This document shows positions 8,268 to 17,049 of a stretch of DNA of 64,000 nucleotides, one piece after another. The notes below the pieces were generated by a model. It saw only the letters and a list, made by a program, of their open reading frames with translations, made no database searches and was not told the DNA's origin. This DNA comes from DASYLJ01 sp036009625 (lineage in GTDB: Bacteria > Desulfobacterota > Binatia > DP-6). Numbering within the stretch: the stretch's first letter is position 1; each line of letters opens with the position of its first letter. Where the stretch lies: contig DASYLJ010000208.1 in assembly GCA_036009625.1 (NCBI GenBank), forward strand, positions 12,835 through 76,834, written 5' to 3'. The translations under genes were made by a program, and so were the position numbers.

Positions 8268-9752
8268 ATGCGGATGATCGCAACGATCTTGACAGCGGCG
8301 CTCCTCGCCGCCGGCTGCTCGTGGCTGCCCGACAAGTACGCGGTCAACGCGCCGCTCGCGAACCTCATCTGGGGCGGCGGCATCGAGGCAGCGACGCAGA
8401 CCCAGCTCGACGCCCGCCTGCGCGCACCCGACGGCCTCTCGGTGTCGTTGTGGGCCAGCGAGCTGCCGAACGCCCGCTTCCTCCGCTTCACGTCGGCGGG
8501 CGACCTGCTCGTGAGCCAGCCGCGCGAGGGCAAGGTCAGCCTGCTGGCGCGCGACACCAACGGCGACGGCCGCTCCGACGGAACGCAGGTGGTGATCGCG
8601 GGCCTGAACCGTCCGCACGGGCTCGAGCTGTACGACGGCTGGCTCTACATCGCCGAGACCGATGCCATCGGTCGCATCCGGTTCGACCCGGCCACGCGCA
8701 CCACGAGCGGTGCCTATGAGCGCATCGTCACCGGCCTGCCGTCGGAGGGGAACCATTGGACGCGCACGGTTCGCGTCGGGCCGGACGGAAAGCTCTACGT
8801 CTCGCTCGGCTCGAGCTGCAACGTCTGCATCGAAAAGGACCCGCGTCGCGCCGCCATCCTGCGCTTCGACGTCGACGGCACGAACGAGGAGCTGTTCGCC
8901 ACCGGGCTCCGCAATGCGGTCGGGTTCGACTGGCAGCCGGGAACGAACGATCTCTACGCCACCGACAACGGCCGCGACCTCCTCGGCGACGACTTCCCGC
9001 CCTGCGAGCTGAACCGCGTCGTCGCCGGCGGCTTCTACGGCTGGCCGATCGCGAACGGCGACCGCGTCCCCGATCCCGACTTTGGCAAGGGACAGGAGGC
9101 GCGCATCGCAGCGTCGATTCCACCGGCGCACGCCTTCCATCCGCACAACGCGCCGCTCGGCATCACCTTCGTGCGCGGCGACGCCGCACCGCCGGCATTT
9201 CGAGGCGCGGCGCTGGTGGCGCTGCACGGCTCGTGGAACCGATCGAAGAAGGACGGCTACAAGGTCGTGTCGCTGCACTGGCAGCCCGACGGCCGCATCG
9301 AGGAGCGCGACTTCCTCACCGGCTTCCTGCTCGACGAGAACGTCATCGGCCGGCCCGTCGACGTCGCGGTGGGCCCGGACGGCGGCATCTACGTCTCGGA
9401 CGACTACGCGGGTGCGATCTATCGTGTCGCGGCGGGACCGGCGGCCAGCGGCGGGACGACGGCGAAGGCCGCGGTCACCGATCCGCTGCACGGAATGGAC
9501 GCCGCGGAGCGAACGCAGCGTGCCGCGCGCGGGGCCGTCCTGTGGAACGACCTCGGCTGCGCGTCGTGTCACGATCCGGCACAGGCGGCGCCGGGCATGG
9601 TGTCGAAGCGCCTCGAGCATCTCGGCGCGCGCTACACCGTCGACTCGCTGACGGCGTTCTTGGCGGCGCCGAACCCACCCATGCCCGCGGTCGAGCAACC
9701 CGAGAGTGCCCGGCGCGACCTGGCCGTCCATCTGCTGACCGCGCATCCGTAG
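8268..9752 (+). CDS. PQQ-dependent sugar dehydrogenase-like lipoprotein with C-terminal cytochrome c
   Basis: A 494-residue protein with a lipoprotein signal peptide (ILTAALLAAGC), so probably membrane-anchored in the periplasm. Residues about 45-395 form the beta-propeller of the soluble glucose / sorbosone dehydrogenase family (DGLSVSLWASELPNAR, GLNRPHGLELYDGWLYIAE, GLRNAVGFDWQPGT, PHNAPLGITF). A cytochrome c haem site CASCH follows near residue 430, so electrons could pass internally from the propeller to haem. It lies 26 nt after the permease and 1 nt before the receptor. TAACAC at 8255-8260 could be a -10 of an internal near-leaderless promoter. The substrate is unknown; a link to organosulfur compounds is only suggested by context. 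Confidence 0.78.
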   Translation: MRMIATILTAALLAAGCSWLPDKYAVNAPLANLIWGGGIEAATQTQLDARLRAPDGLSVSLWASELPNARFLRFTSAGDLLVSQPREGKVSLLARDTNGDGRSDGTQVVIAGLNRPHGLELYDGWLYIAETDAIGRIRFDPATRTTSGAYERIVTGLPSEGNHWTRTVRVGPDGKLYVSLGSSCNVCIEKDPRRAAILRFDVDGTNEELFATGLRNAVGFDWQPGTNDLYATDNGRDLLGDDFPPCELNRVVAGGFYGWPIANGDRVPDPDFGKGQEARIAASIPPAHAFHPHNAPLGITFVRGDAAPPAFRGAALVALHGSWNRSKKDGYKVVSLHWQPDGRIEERDFLTGFLLDENVIGRPVDVAVGPDGGIYVSDDYAGAIYRVAAGPAASGGTTAKAAVTDPLHGMDAAERTQRAARGAVLWNDLGCASCHDPAQAAPGMVSKRLEHLGARYTVDSLTAFLAAPNPPMPAVEQPESARRDLAVHLLTAHP

Positions 9753-9753
9753 G

Positions 9754-11811
9754 GTGGTTCGTCTCGCGGTCATCCTGCTCGTCGCCGTGGGCGTTGTGCG
9801 GGCGGAGCCCGTGCCGCTCGACGAGGTGGTGGTGACGGCCGACCGCGTGCCGCAGCGCGTGTCGGAGGTGCCGGCGAGCGTGACGGTGCTGACGCGCGCC
9901 GAGATCGAGCGCACCGCGGCGCTCACCACCGACGATCTGCTGCGCCGCATCCCCGGCTTCAACCTGTTCCGCCGCGCGAGCAGTCTGGTCGCGAATCCGA
10001 CGGCACAGGGCGTGTCGCTGCGCGGGCTGGGCGGCAGTGGCGCCAGCCGCACGCTCGTGTTGGTCGACGGCGTGCCGCTGAACGATCCCTTCGGCGGCTG
10101 GGTGGCGTGGAGCCGCGTACCGCTCGAGTCGATCGAGCGCGTCGAGGTCGTGCGCGGTCCGTCGGCGACGGTGTGGGGCAACTACGCCATGGGCGGCGTC
10201 ATCAACATCATCACGGCGAAGCCGGAGCGGCGCGGCGGTGTGGTGTCGGCGGAGGGTGGGAACCACGACACGGTGCGCGCCGACGGCCGCGTCACCGACG
10301 TGCACGGACCCGTGGCGGTGGGACTGTGGGGCAGCTGGCTCGCCACCGGCGGCTACCCGACGGTGCGCGCCGACCAGCGCGGGCGCATCGACGTGCCGCC
10401 CGACGCTGCGCGCGGCGTCGGTGACGGACGCATCGAGTACCGTCCGCGCGACGACCTGCAGCTGCACCTGCACGCCAACGGCTTCACCGAGGAACGCGGC
10501 AACGGCACGCCGCTGACGGACAACTCGACCGACGCCGGCGACGTCGACACCGGCGTGCGCTGGCGCAGCGCCGACGGCAGTAACTGGACGCTGCTCGGCT
10601 ACGGCCGCGTGCAGCGCTTCGCATCGCGCTTCTCGACGCAGGCCGACGACCGCGACAGCGAGCGGCCGGCGCTCGATCAGTTCGACGTACCGGCGACGGC
10701 GGCGGGCCTGTCGGCGCAGTGGGTGCGAGCGTTTGGCACGCATCACCGCCTGAGCGGCGGCATCGACGGCAGCTGGATCACCGGCGAGACCGACGAGAAC
10801 GCGCGCTTCCAGGAAGGCCGCTTCCGCCTCCGACGCGAGATCGGTGCCGAGCAGCAGTTCGCCGGTGCATGGGCGCAGTGGGCAGTGCGCCCGGTAGAGC
10901 GGTTCGAGGCGGTGTTGGGCGGCCGTGTCGACGGCTGGCGCAGCCTCGACGGTTTCCGCGACGAGCGTGCGCTGCCGACGGGGATACCCGACAATCGGCC
11001 GCTCCCGTCGCGCGACGACGTCGTCTTCGATCCGACGCTGGCGCTGCGCTGGAGCGCCACCGATGCGCTCGACCTGCGCGCCGCCGGCTACCGCGGCTGG
11101 CGTGCGCCGACGATCAACGAGCTCGTGCGGCCATTCCGCGTCCGCAACGACATCACCGAGGCGAACCCCACGCTGCGGCCCGAGCGGCTCGGCGGCGGCG
11201 AGGTCGGCGCCGACTGGGTCGGTGAGCGCGTCGAGTCGCACCTGACCGCCTTCTGGACCGTCATCGACGATCCGATCGCGAACGTCACCGTCGGCAGCGG
11301 GCCAGGCGACGTGGCACCCTGCGGCTTCGTGCCCGACGGCGGCCGCTGCCGGCAGCGGCAGAACCTGGGCGCCAACCGTGTGCGCGGCATCGAGAGCGAG
11401 GTCGAGGTGCAACCGTGGCCGGCGTGGACCCTGCGTGCGGGACAGCTGCTCAGTGATGCCGACGTCATGAGCGCCCCCGACGCGCCGGGGCTGGTGGGCA
11501 AGCGGGTGGCGCAGGTCCCCCGCATCCAAGCCGTGCTGCGGGCGTCGTACGCGCCGGCGACGGGGCCGGTCGCATCGGTGCAGGTGCGCTACGTCGGGCA
11601 ACAGTACGAGGACGACAAGAACACGCTGTCGCTCGGGGGATACGCGGTGGTGGACGTCTTCCTGGGCTGGCGCTTCTCGCCGCGGGTGGAGGCGTTCGTG
11701 GGCATCGAGAATGCATTCGACCGCGTCTATCCCGTCGGTCGCAGCGGCGACGGCCTCAGCAGCATCGGTGCGCCGATCCTGGCCCATGGTGGCGTGCGCG
11801 CCCGCTTCTGA
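9754..11811 (+). CDS. TonB-dependent outer-membrane receptor
   Basis: A 685-residue receptor starting at GTG 9754, 1 nt after the preceding stop, with a signal peptide ending in VGVVRA. The plug domain is clear: VVVTADRVPQRVSEVPASV (TonB box region), TTDDLLRRIPGFN, GVSLRGLGGSGASRTLVLVDG and ERVEVVRGPSATVWGNYAMG. The remainder is a 22-strand-type barrel ending in an aromatic/Arg residue (VRARF). Such receptors take up siderophores, cobalamin, sugars or, in some sulfur-starvation clusters, sulfate esters and sulfonates. Its position at the end of a cysteine-attenuated transporter operon suggests an organosulfur ligand; iron or vitamin uptake cannot be excluded. Confidence 0.88.
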   Translation: MVRLAVILLVAVGVVRAEPVPLDEVVVTADRVPQRVSEVPASVTVLTRAEIERTAALTTDDLLRRIPGFNLFRRASSLVANPTAQGVSLRGLGGSGASRTLVLVDGVPLNDPFGGWVAWSRVPLESIERVEVVRGPSATVWGNYAMGGVINIITAKPERRGGVVSAEGGNHDTVRADGRVTDVHGPVAVGLWGSWLATGGYPTVRADQRGRIDVPPDAARGVGDGRIEYRPRDDLQLHLHANGFTEERGNGTPLTDNSTDAGDVDTGVRWRSADGSNWTLLGYGRVQRFASRFSTQADDRDSERPALDQFDVPATAAGLSAQWVRAFGTHHRLSGGIDGSWITGETDENARFQEGRFRLRREIGAEQQFAGAWAQWAVRPVERFEAVLGGRVDGWRSLDGFRDERALPTGIPDNRPLPSRDDVVFDPTLALRWSATDALDLRAAGYRGWRAPTINELVRPFRVRNDITEANPTLRPERLGGGEVGADWVGERVESHLTAFWTVIDDPIANVTVGSGPGDVAPCGFVPDGGRCRQRQNLGANRVRGIESEVEVQPWPAWTLRAGQLLSDADVMSAPDAPGLVGKRVAQVPRIQAVLRASYAPATGPVASVQVRYVGQQYEDDKNTLSLGGYAVVDVFLGWRFSPRVEAFVGIENAFDRVYPVGRSGDGLSSIGAPILAHGGVRARF

Positions 11812-11817
11812 CGGGCG

Positions 11818-11846
11818 TTTCACCCACCGGACGGCTCTGCTATCTC
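11818..11846 (+). promoter_or_regulatory. Possible valS promoter close to the start codon
   Basis: TATCTC (11841-11846, context CTGCTATCTC) lies 9 nt before the valS ATG, with a weak -35 TTTCAC 17 nt upstream. No Shine-Dalgarno sequence fits in the remaining space, so the mRNA would have only about 3 nt of leader. The -35 match is poor. Confidence 0.35.
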
Positions 11847-11855
11847 CCTGCGGTC

Positions 11856-14495
11856 ATGCCCACCGTCCGCGCCATCGATCCGAACACGCTCCCGAAGCAC
11901 TTCGACGCCGTGGAGGCCGAGCAGCGCTGGCACGCCACCTGGGACCAGCTGGGCGTCTATGCCTGGAACGCGCAGCGGCCGCGCGAGGAGACCTTCGTCG
12001 TCGACACGCCGCCGCCCACCGTGTCGGGCTCGCTGCACATGGGGCACGTGTTCAGCTACACGCAGACCGACGTCATCGCGCGCTACCAGCGCATGCAGGG
12101 GCGCAACGTCTACTATCCGATCGGCTGGGACGACAACGGGCTGCCCACCGAGCGTCGCGTGCAGAACCACTTCCACGTGCGCTGCGATCCGAAGACGCCG
12201 AGCGTCGCGGGCGGCATCCACCTCGAGCCGGCGAGCGACACCAAGGGACCGCCGCGCCTCGTGTCGCGTCCGGACTTCATCGAGCTCTGTCTGCAGCTCA
12301 CGCGGCAGGACGAGGAGGCGTTCAAGACGTTGTGGCGTCGCGTCGGCCTGTCGGTCGACTGGGCGCTTGAGTACTCGACCATCGACGTGCGCTGCCGGCA
12401 CCTGGCGCAGCTGAGCTTCCGCGATCTGTGGGAGAAGGGCCACGTCTACAGCGTCGAGGCGCCGACGATGTGGGACGTCGATTTCCAGACCGCGGTGGCG
12501 CAGGCCGAGGTCGAGGATCGCCCGACGCGTGGCGCGTTCCACGACGTCGCGTTCGGGGTGGAAGGGCAGGCCGAGGGCTTCGTCATCGCGACGACGCGTC
12601 CCGAGCTGCTGGCGGCGTGCGTCGGCGTCACCGCACATCCCGACGACCCGCGCTTCAAGCCGCTCTTTGGCAAGCGCGCCATCACGCCCGTGTTCCGCGT
12701 TCCGGTCCCCATCTTCCCGAGCGAGCTCGCCGATCCCGAGAAGGGCACCGGCATCCTGATGGTGTGCACCTTCGGCGACGCCACCGACGTCGGCTGGTGG
12801 CGCGAGCAGAAGCTGGCGCTACGTCAGATCATCGGGCGCAACGGCCGCTTCGTGCCGGTCGAGTTCGGCACCGACGGCTGGGAGAGCGGCGACGCGGCGG
12901 CGGCGAACGCGGCCTACGCGCAGATGGTGGGCAAGACCGTCCACAGCGCGCGCGTCGCCGTGGTCGAGGCGCTGCGCGATCCGGCGAACAGTGCCACGCG
13001 TGACGGCACGGCGCCGCTGCGTGGCGAGCCGAAGCCGCTCGAGCACGCGGTGAAGTACTACGAGAAGGGCGATCGTCCCCTCGAGTTCGTCACCAGCCGG
13101 CAGTGGTTCGTGCGCCTCCTCGACAAGAAGGAGGCGCTGCTCGCCAAGGGTGACGAGATCCGCTGGCACCCCGACTTCATGCGGCTGCGCTACCGCAACT
13201 GGACGGAGAACCTGAACGCCGACTGGTGCATCAGCCGTCAGCGCTACTTCGGGCCGGCGTTCCCGGTCTGGTATCCGCTCGACGCCGCCGGCAGCCCGGA
13301 CTACGCGCATCCCATCGTCGCCGAGCGCGCGACGTTGCCGGTCGATCCCACCGTCGACGTGCCGGCCGGATTCACGGATGCGCAGCGCGATCAGCCCGGC
13401 GGCTTCACCGCCGAGACCGACGTCTACGACACCTGGTTCACCAGCTCGCTGACGCCGCAGATCAGCTCGGGCTGGGAGCTCGACCCCGCGCGCCACCGCC
13501 AGCTCTTTCCCGCCGACATCCGACCGCAGAGCCACGAGATCATCCGCACGTGGGCGTTCTACACGATCGCGAAGGCGCTGCTGCACGAGAACATGGTGCC
13601 GTGGCAGCACGTTGTCGTGTCGGGATGGATCCTCGATCCCGATCGCAAGAAGATGTCGAAGAGCAAGGGCAACGTCGTGACGCCGGTGGCGCTGCTCGAC
13701 CAGTACACGTCGGACGGCGTGCGCTACTGGGCAGCGAGCGCACGTCTCGGCACCGACACCGCGTTCGACGAGAAGGTGCTCGCCGTCGGCAAGCGTCTCG
13801 TGACGAAACTCTTCAACGCCGGCAAGTTCGTGCTCGGCCAGGGCGGCGAGGTTGCCGGCATCGACGCCGAGCTCGATCGCGCCTTCGTCCAGCGTCTGGC
13901 GCGCCTCGTGGCGCAGGTGACGAAATCCTACGAGGCGTTCGAGTACGCGCACGCGCTCGCCGAGACCGAGTCGTTCTTCTGGCACGACTTCACCGACACC
14001 TATCTCGAGCTGGCGAAGGTGCGCGCGCGCGATGGCGGCGGCGGCTCGGCGCTGGCGGCGCTGCGGCTCGGGCTGTCGACGTTGCTGCGGCTGTTCGCGC
14101 CGGTGCTGCCGTACATCACCGACGAGGTGTGGTCGTGGGCCTTTGCCGACGAGACCGGCAGCCCGAGTATCCATCGGGCGCCGTGGCCCGGCCCGGCCGA
14201 CTTCCGCGAGGTCGCGGCACCGGCCGACGCGGAGAGCTTCGACCTCGCGGTCGCGGCACTCGCTGCCATCAACAAGAGCAAGTCCGAGGCGAAGGTGTCG
14301 CCCAGCCGCGGTGTGGCGACCATCACCGTGAAGGCCAACGCGGCGACGCTCGCGCGCCTCGCCGGGGTGTGGGACGACGTGATGGCGTCGACCCGTATCG
14401 TCGAGCATCGGCTCGACCCGACGGCCGATCTCGCCGACGGCGTGTTCGAGGTGAGCGACGTGACGTTCCTGGCGGCGCCGCCGAAGGACGGGTGA
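11856..14495 (+). CDS. valS: Valine--tRNA ligase
   Basis: An 879-residue class I aminoacyl-tRNA synthetase that charges tRNA-Val. The HIGH motif appears as HMGH in TVSGSLHMGHVF near residue 58. The region around residues 220-330 is the CP1 editing domain (DVDFQTAVAQAEVED, IATTRPELLAACVGV). The KMSKS motif is KKMSKSKGNVVTP near residue 598. After the anticodon-binding domain the protein ends without the long C-terminal coiled-coil seen in E. coli ValS (951 aa), consistent with the shorter length. nadC follows after 3 nt, so they are probably cotranscribed. A putative promoter lies just upstream. Confidence 0.96.
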   Translation: MPTVRAIDPNTLPKHFDAVEAEQRWHATWDQLGVYAWNAQRPREETFVVDTPPPTVSGSLHMGHVFSYTQTDVIARYQRMQGRNVYYPIGWDDNGLPTERRVQNHFHVRCDPKTPSVAGGIHLEPASDTKGPPRLVSRPDFIELCLQLTRQDEEAFKTLWRRVGLSVDWALEYSTIDVRCRHLAQLSFRDLWEKGHVYSVEAPTMWDVDFQTAVAQAEVEDRPTRGAFHDVAFGVEGQAEGFVIATTRPELLAACVGVTAHPDDPRFKPLFGKRAITPVFRVPVPIFPSELADPEKGTGILMVCTFGDATDVGWWREQKLALRQIIGRNGRFVPVEFGTDGWESGDAAAANAAYAQMVGKTVHSARVAVVEALRDPANSATRDGTAPLRGEPKPLEHAVKYYEKGDRPLEFVTSRQWFVRLLDKKEALLAKGDEIRWHPDFMRLRYRNWTENLNADWCISRQRYFGPAFPVWYPLDAAGSPDYAHPIVAERATLPVDPTVDVPAGFTDAQRDQPGGFTAETDVYDTWFTSSLTPQISSGWELDPARHRQLFPADIRPQSHEIIRTWAFYTIAKALLHENMVPWQHVVVSGWILDPDRKKMSKSKGNVVTPVALLDQYTSDGVRYWAASARLGTDTAFDEKVLAVGKRLVTKLFNAGKFVLGQGGEVAGIDAELDRAFVQRLARLVAQVTKSYEAFEYAHALAETESFFWHDFTDTYLELAKVRARDGGGGSALAALRLGLSTLLRLFAPVLPYITDEVWSWAFADETGSPSIHRAPWPGPADFREVAAPADAESFDLAVAALAAINKSKSEAKVSPSRGVATITVKANAATLARLAGVWDDVMASTRIVEHRLDPTADLADGVFEVSDVTFLAAPPKDG

Positions 14496-14498
14496 CGC

Positions 14499-15350
14499 GT
14501 GGACGACGACGCGGTCTTCGACCATCCGCACGTCACGGCGTTGCTCGAGCTCGCGGTGACCGAGGACGTCGGAGCGGGGGACTGCACGTCGGAGGCGACG
14601 GTGCCGGAGACGGCGCGCGCGCGTGGTCGCCTGCTGGTGAAGGAGCCGCTCGTCGTGTGCGGGCTGCCGCTGCTGGAGCGGGTGTTCGGTCGGGTCGGCG
14701 GTGCGTCGTGTACACGCATCGCGGCAGAGGGCCAGCGGGCGCGTCACGGCGACGTGATCGCGGTGGTCGAGGGCACGGCGCGCACGCTGCTCACGGGCGA
14801 GCGCCTGGCCCTCAATCTCGTCCAGCACCTGTGCGGCATCGCGACGCTGACGCGGGCGTGCGTGGAGCAAGTGGCCGGCACCGGGCTCGTGATCCGCGAC
14901 ACACGCAAGACGGTGCCCGGCATGCGGCTGCTGGCGAAGTACGCGGTGCGCACTGGTGGCGGTACGAACCACCGCATGGGCCTCGACGATGCCATTTTGG
15001 TGAAGGACAACCACCTGGCGCTCGGCGGCGGCGACTTCGCGGCCGCGGTGGCGGCGGCGCGTCGCGAGTTTCCGCAGCGCCCGCTCGAGGTCGAGGCACG
15101 AACGCTGGTCGAGGTGGAGCGGGCGGTGCGTGCGCAGCCCGACCTCATCCTGCTCGACAACATGTCGATCGACGACATGACGGCGGCGGTGCGCTTGGTC
15201 GACGGGCGGGTGCCGCTCGAGGCGTCGGGCGGGATTCGCATCGACGATCTGCCGGCGGTGGCGCGCACCGGCGTGCGCTATGTCGCCATGGGGCAGCTGA
15301 CGCATTCGGCGCCGGCGGTCGATCTGAGCCTCAAGCTCGAGCCGGCGTGA
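14499..15350 (+). CDS. nadC: Nicotinate-nucleotide pyrophosphorylase (quinolinate phosphoribosyltransferase)
   Basis: A 283-residue enzyme that converts quinolinate and PRPP to nicotinate mononucleotide in de novo NAD synthesis. Family motifs: VTEDVGAGDCTSEA at the N-terminus, ERLALNLVQHLCGIAT, DTRKTVPGMRLLAKYAV, GGGTNHRMGLDDAILVKDNH and the C-terminal EASGGIRIDDL. It starts at GTG 14499, 3 nt after valS. It forms a NAD/biotin/CoA cofactor set with birA and coaX, which lie 3.4 kb further on, beyond two repeat-protein genes that interrupt this neighbourhood. Confidence 0.95.
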   Translation: MDDDAVFDHPHVTALLELAVTEDVGAGDCTSEATVPETARARGRLLVKEPLVVCGLPLLERVFGRVGGASCTRIAAEGQRARHGDVIAVVEGTARTLLTGERLALNLVQHLCGIATLTRACVEQVAGTGLVIRDTRKTVPGMRLLAKYAVRTGGGTNHRMGLDDAILVKDNHLALGGGDFAAAVAAARREFPQRPLEVEARTLVEVERAVRAQPDLILLDNMSIDDMTAAVRLVDGRVPLEASGGIRIDDLPAVARTGVRYVAMGQLTHSAPAVDLSLKLEPA

Positions 15351-15384
15351 TGGTATCCGAAGACACCGGGCGGCCAGAATCACG

Positions 15385-15414
15385 TTGATGTCGAGGGGCT
15401 CGGTTAGCTATTGC
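15385..15414 (+). promoter_or_regulatory. Promoter of the ELWxxDGT-repeat gene pair
   Basis: TTGATG (15385-15390), 18 nt, then TATTGC (15409-15414) in the context TAGCTATTGC. The start codon is at 15424, about 3 nt after the predicted transcription start, and there is no Shine-Dalgarno sequence, so the transcript would be near-leaderless. Confidence 0.5.
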
Positions 15415-15423
15415 TGACTGGGC

Positions 15424-17049
15424 ATGCGTCAGTCCAGCCGGTCTCGATCAGTCTCCGTGGCGATGTCGTTGCTGCTCATGCTGACCAGCATCCCCGCTTC
15501 GGCAGCCGTCGACGACCCGCGCGTGGTGGTGCTCCCCGCGGTCGAGGGCCTCGTGGGTCGTAGCGAACTGACGGCCGCAGGCGATCACCTCTTCTTCGCT
15601 GACGACAACGGCATCGACTTCCCGGGGCATGTGTGGGCGATCGATCCAGGATCGCCCGATGCTGCCCCCGTGGCGATCGAGAAGGGAAGCGGCCTGCTGA
15701 GCGCGGCAGGGCGATTGTTCTTCACCAGAGTCGACTACTACGATCCAAGACGGCTCCGCGTGGACACCTCATGGTGGACGACGGACGGAACTCTGGAAGG
15801 TACGCATCAGTTCGATGCCGTGACGACGATCAGTGGATTGGTCCGGGAGCTGTCGGTGGTGGCGTGTGACGGCGTCTCCTACCGGGTGCACGGTCTCGGG
15901 ACCGGGTCCCGGCTGTTTCAGACCGACGCGGCGTTCGAGAACCATGTCCTCCTCGGGAGTGCGCCCCAGGGAGCATGGTACGCGCACTGCGTCGGAGGCC
16001 GCCTCGTCCTCGTCGGGAGCGGAGTGGACGCCCCGGAGCACGGGTTTCCGGACGCCGTGCTGCAGGACGTCGGCGCGCGCCAGTTCTCCGGAGGCCGAAG
16101 CAGCTCTGCCGAAGCGAGCGGGTTCCTCTACGTGGGCGTCTCGGTCGGGGCCGCAGGACCGTCGGCGGGGAAGTACACGCTGCTGCGTACCGATGGGACC
16201 GACGAGGGTACCGTCACGCTCCTGGTCGACGAGGTGGGTGGGCGTCCGCAGATCGACAGCCTCGTCGGGATAGCCGGCGATGTCGGCCTCTTCACGGGGG
16301 GCGACGACGACGTCGCCTACGCTCTGTGGGCAACGAACGGAACACCGGGGAATCTGTCGATGCTCGTGCCGATCCCCGATGTGCGAACCTTTCAGCCGCT
16401 GGGCTCGTCGGGCGGACTCTTCTACTTCACGCTGGGAGTCGGCCTCTGGCGCACGGACGGTACGCCATCCGGCACGATGGAGATTTCCGCGCCCTTCACG
16501 CCCGCTGTCGTGAGCGCGTTCGTCGGGTTCGACGACGTGGTCTACTTCGGTCTCGTCGACGATCCCCTCACTGCGACGCAGGGCGCCCGGCTCTGGCGGA
16601 GCGACGGGACGTCGAGCGGAACAGTGGCGCTCGCCGTGTTGCCCGGCCGCGGTGTGGAGCTGGCGCGGGCAGGGGATCGCGTCTTCGTGCTGAGCGATCC
16701 ATCGGCGGCGCCACCGCCGCCCGTCACTCCGTCGCATGTCTGCGATGACGAGACCGTGCCGCTCGCGTGCGAGCTCCGTCTGCTGATCGAGTCGCCGGCA
16801 TGTGACGTCGGAGCGTCCGTGGGGCTTCCCGCACGTCAGCGCGAGCGCCTGTCGCGCCTGGAAATGCGGGTACGAAGCGGGCACCAGCGCGCCAGCAGGC
16901 GGACCATCAAAGTGCTCGCCCGACTGGAGCGCCGTCTGGTCCGTCCGCAGGAAGTGCGTCGGCTGGGCGAGGGCTGCGCACGGACCCTGGCTGCTCGGGT
17001 CCATGATGCGCTCGCGCGGACGACGGCTCGAATCGACCGGACGTCGTGA
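15424..17049 (+). CDS. Secreted ELWxxDGT-repeat (beta-propeller-like) protein, copy 1
   Basis: A 541-residue protein with a signal peptide (SVAMSLLLMLTSIPASAA). It contains repeated units around the motif W-x-x-D-G-T-x-x-G-T, for example WWTTDGTLEGT, LLRTDGTDEGT, LWRTDGTPSGT and LWRSDGTSSGT, spaced about 45-60 residues apart; this is the ELWxxDGT repeat found in secreted proteins of Deltaproteobacteria. The C-terminal 100 residues are Arg-rich and helical (RQRERLSRLEMRVRSGHQ) with a few Cys. No catalytic motif was recognised. Its stop overlaps the GTG start of the next gene, a paralogue with the same plan. Function unknown; probably extracellular or surface-associated. Confidence 0.72.
   Translation: MRQSSRSRSVSVAMSLLLMLTSIPASAAVDDPRVVVLPAVEGLVGRSELTAAGDHLFFADDNGIDFPGHVWAIDPGSPDAAPVAIEKGSGLLSAAGRLFFTRVDYYDPRRLRVDTSWWTTDGTLEGTHQFDAVTTISGLVRELSVVACDGVSYRVHGLGTGSRLFQTDAAFENHVLLGSAPQGAWYAHCVGGRLVLVGSGVDAPEHGFPDAVLQDVGARQFSGGRSSSAEASGFLYVGVSVGAAGPSAGKYTLLRTDGTDEGTVTLLVDEVGGRPQIDSLVGIAGDVGLFTGGDDDVAYALWATNGTPGNLSMLVPIPDVRTFQPLGSSGGLFYFTLGVGLWRTDGTPSGTMEISAPFTPAVVSAFVGFDDVVYFGLVDDPLTATQGARLWRSDGTSSGTVALAVLPGRGVELARAGDRVFVLSDPSAAPPPPVTPSHVCDDETVPLACELRLLIESPACDVGASVGLPARQRERLSRLEMRVRSGHQRASRRTIKVLARLERRLVRPQEVRRLGEGCARTLAARVHDALARTTARIDRTS

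Noticed and set aside
13226..15388. A long plus-strand frame overlapping valS and nadC
   Set aside because: It is an out-of-phase shadow of two clearly identified genes, Arg-rich and without motifs.
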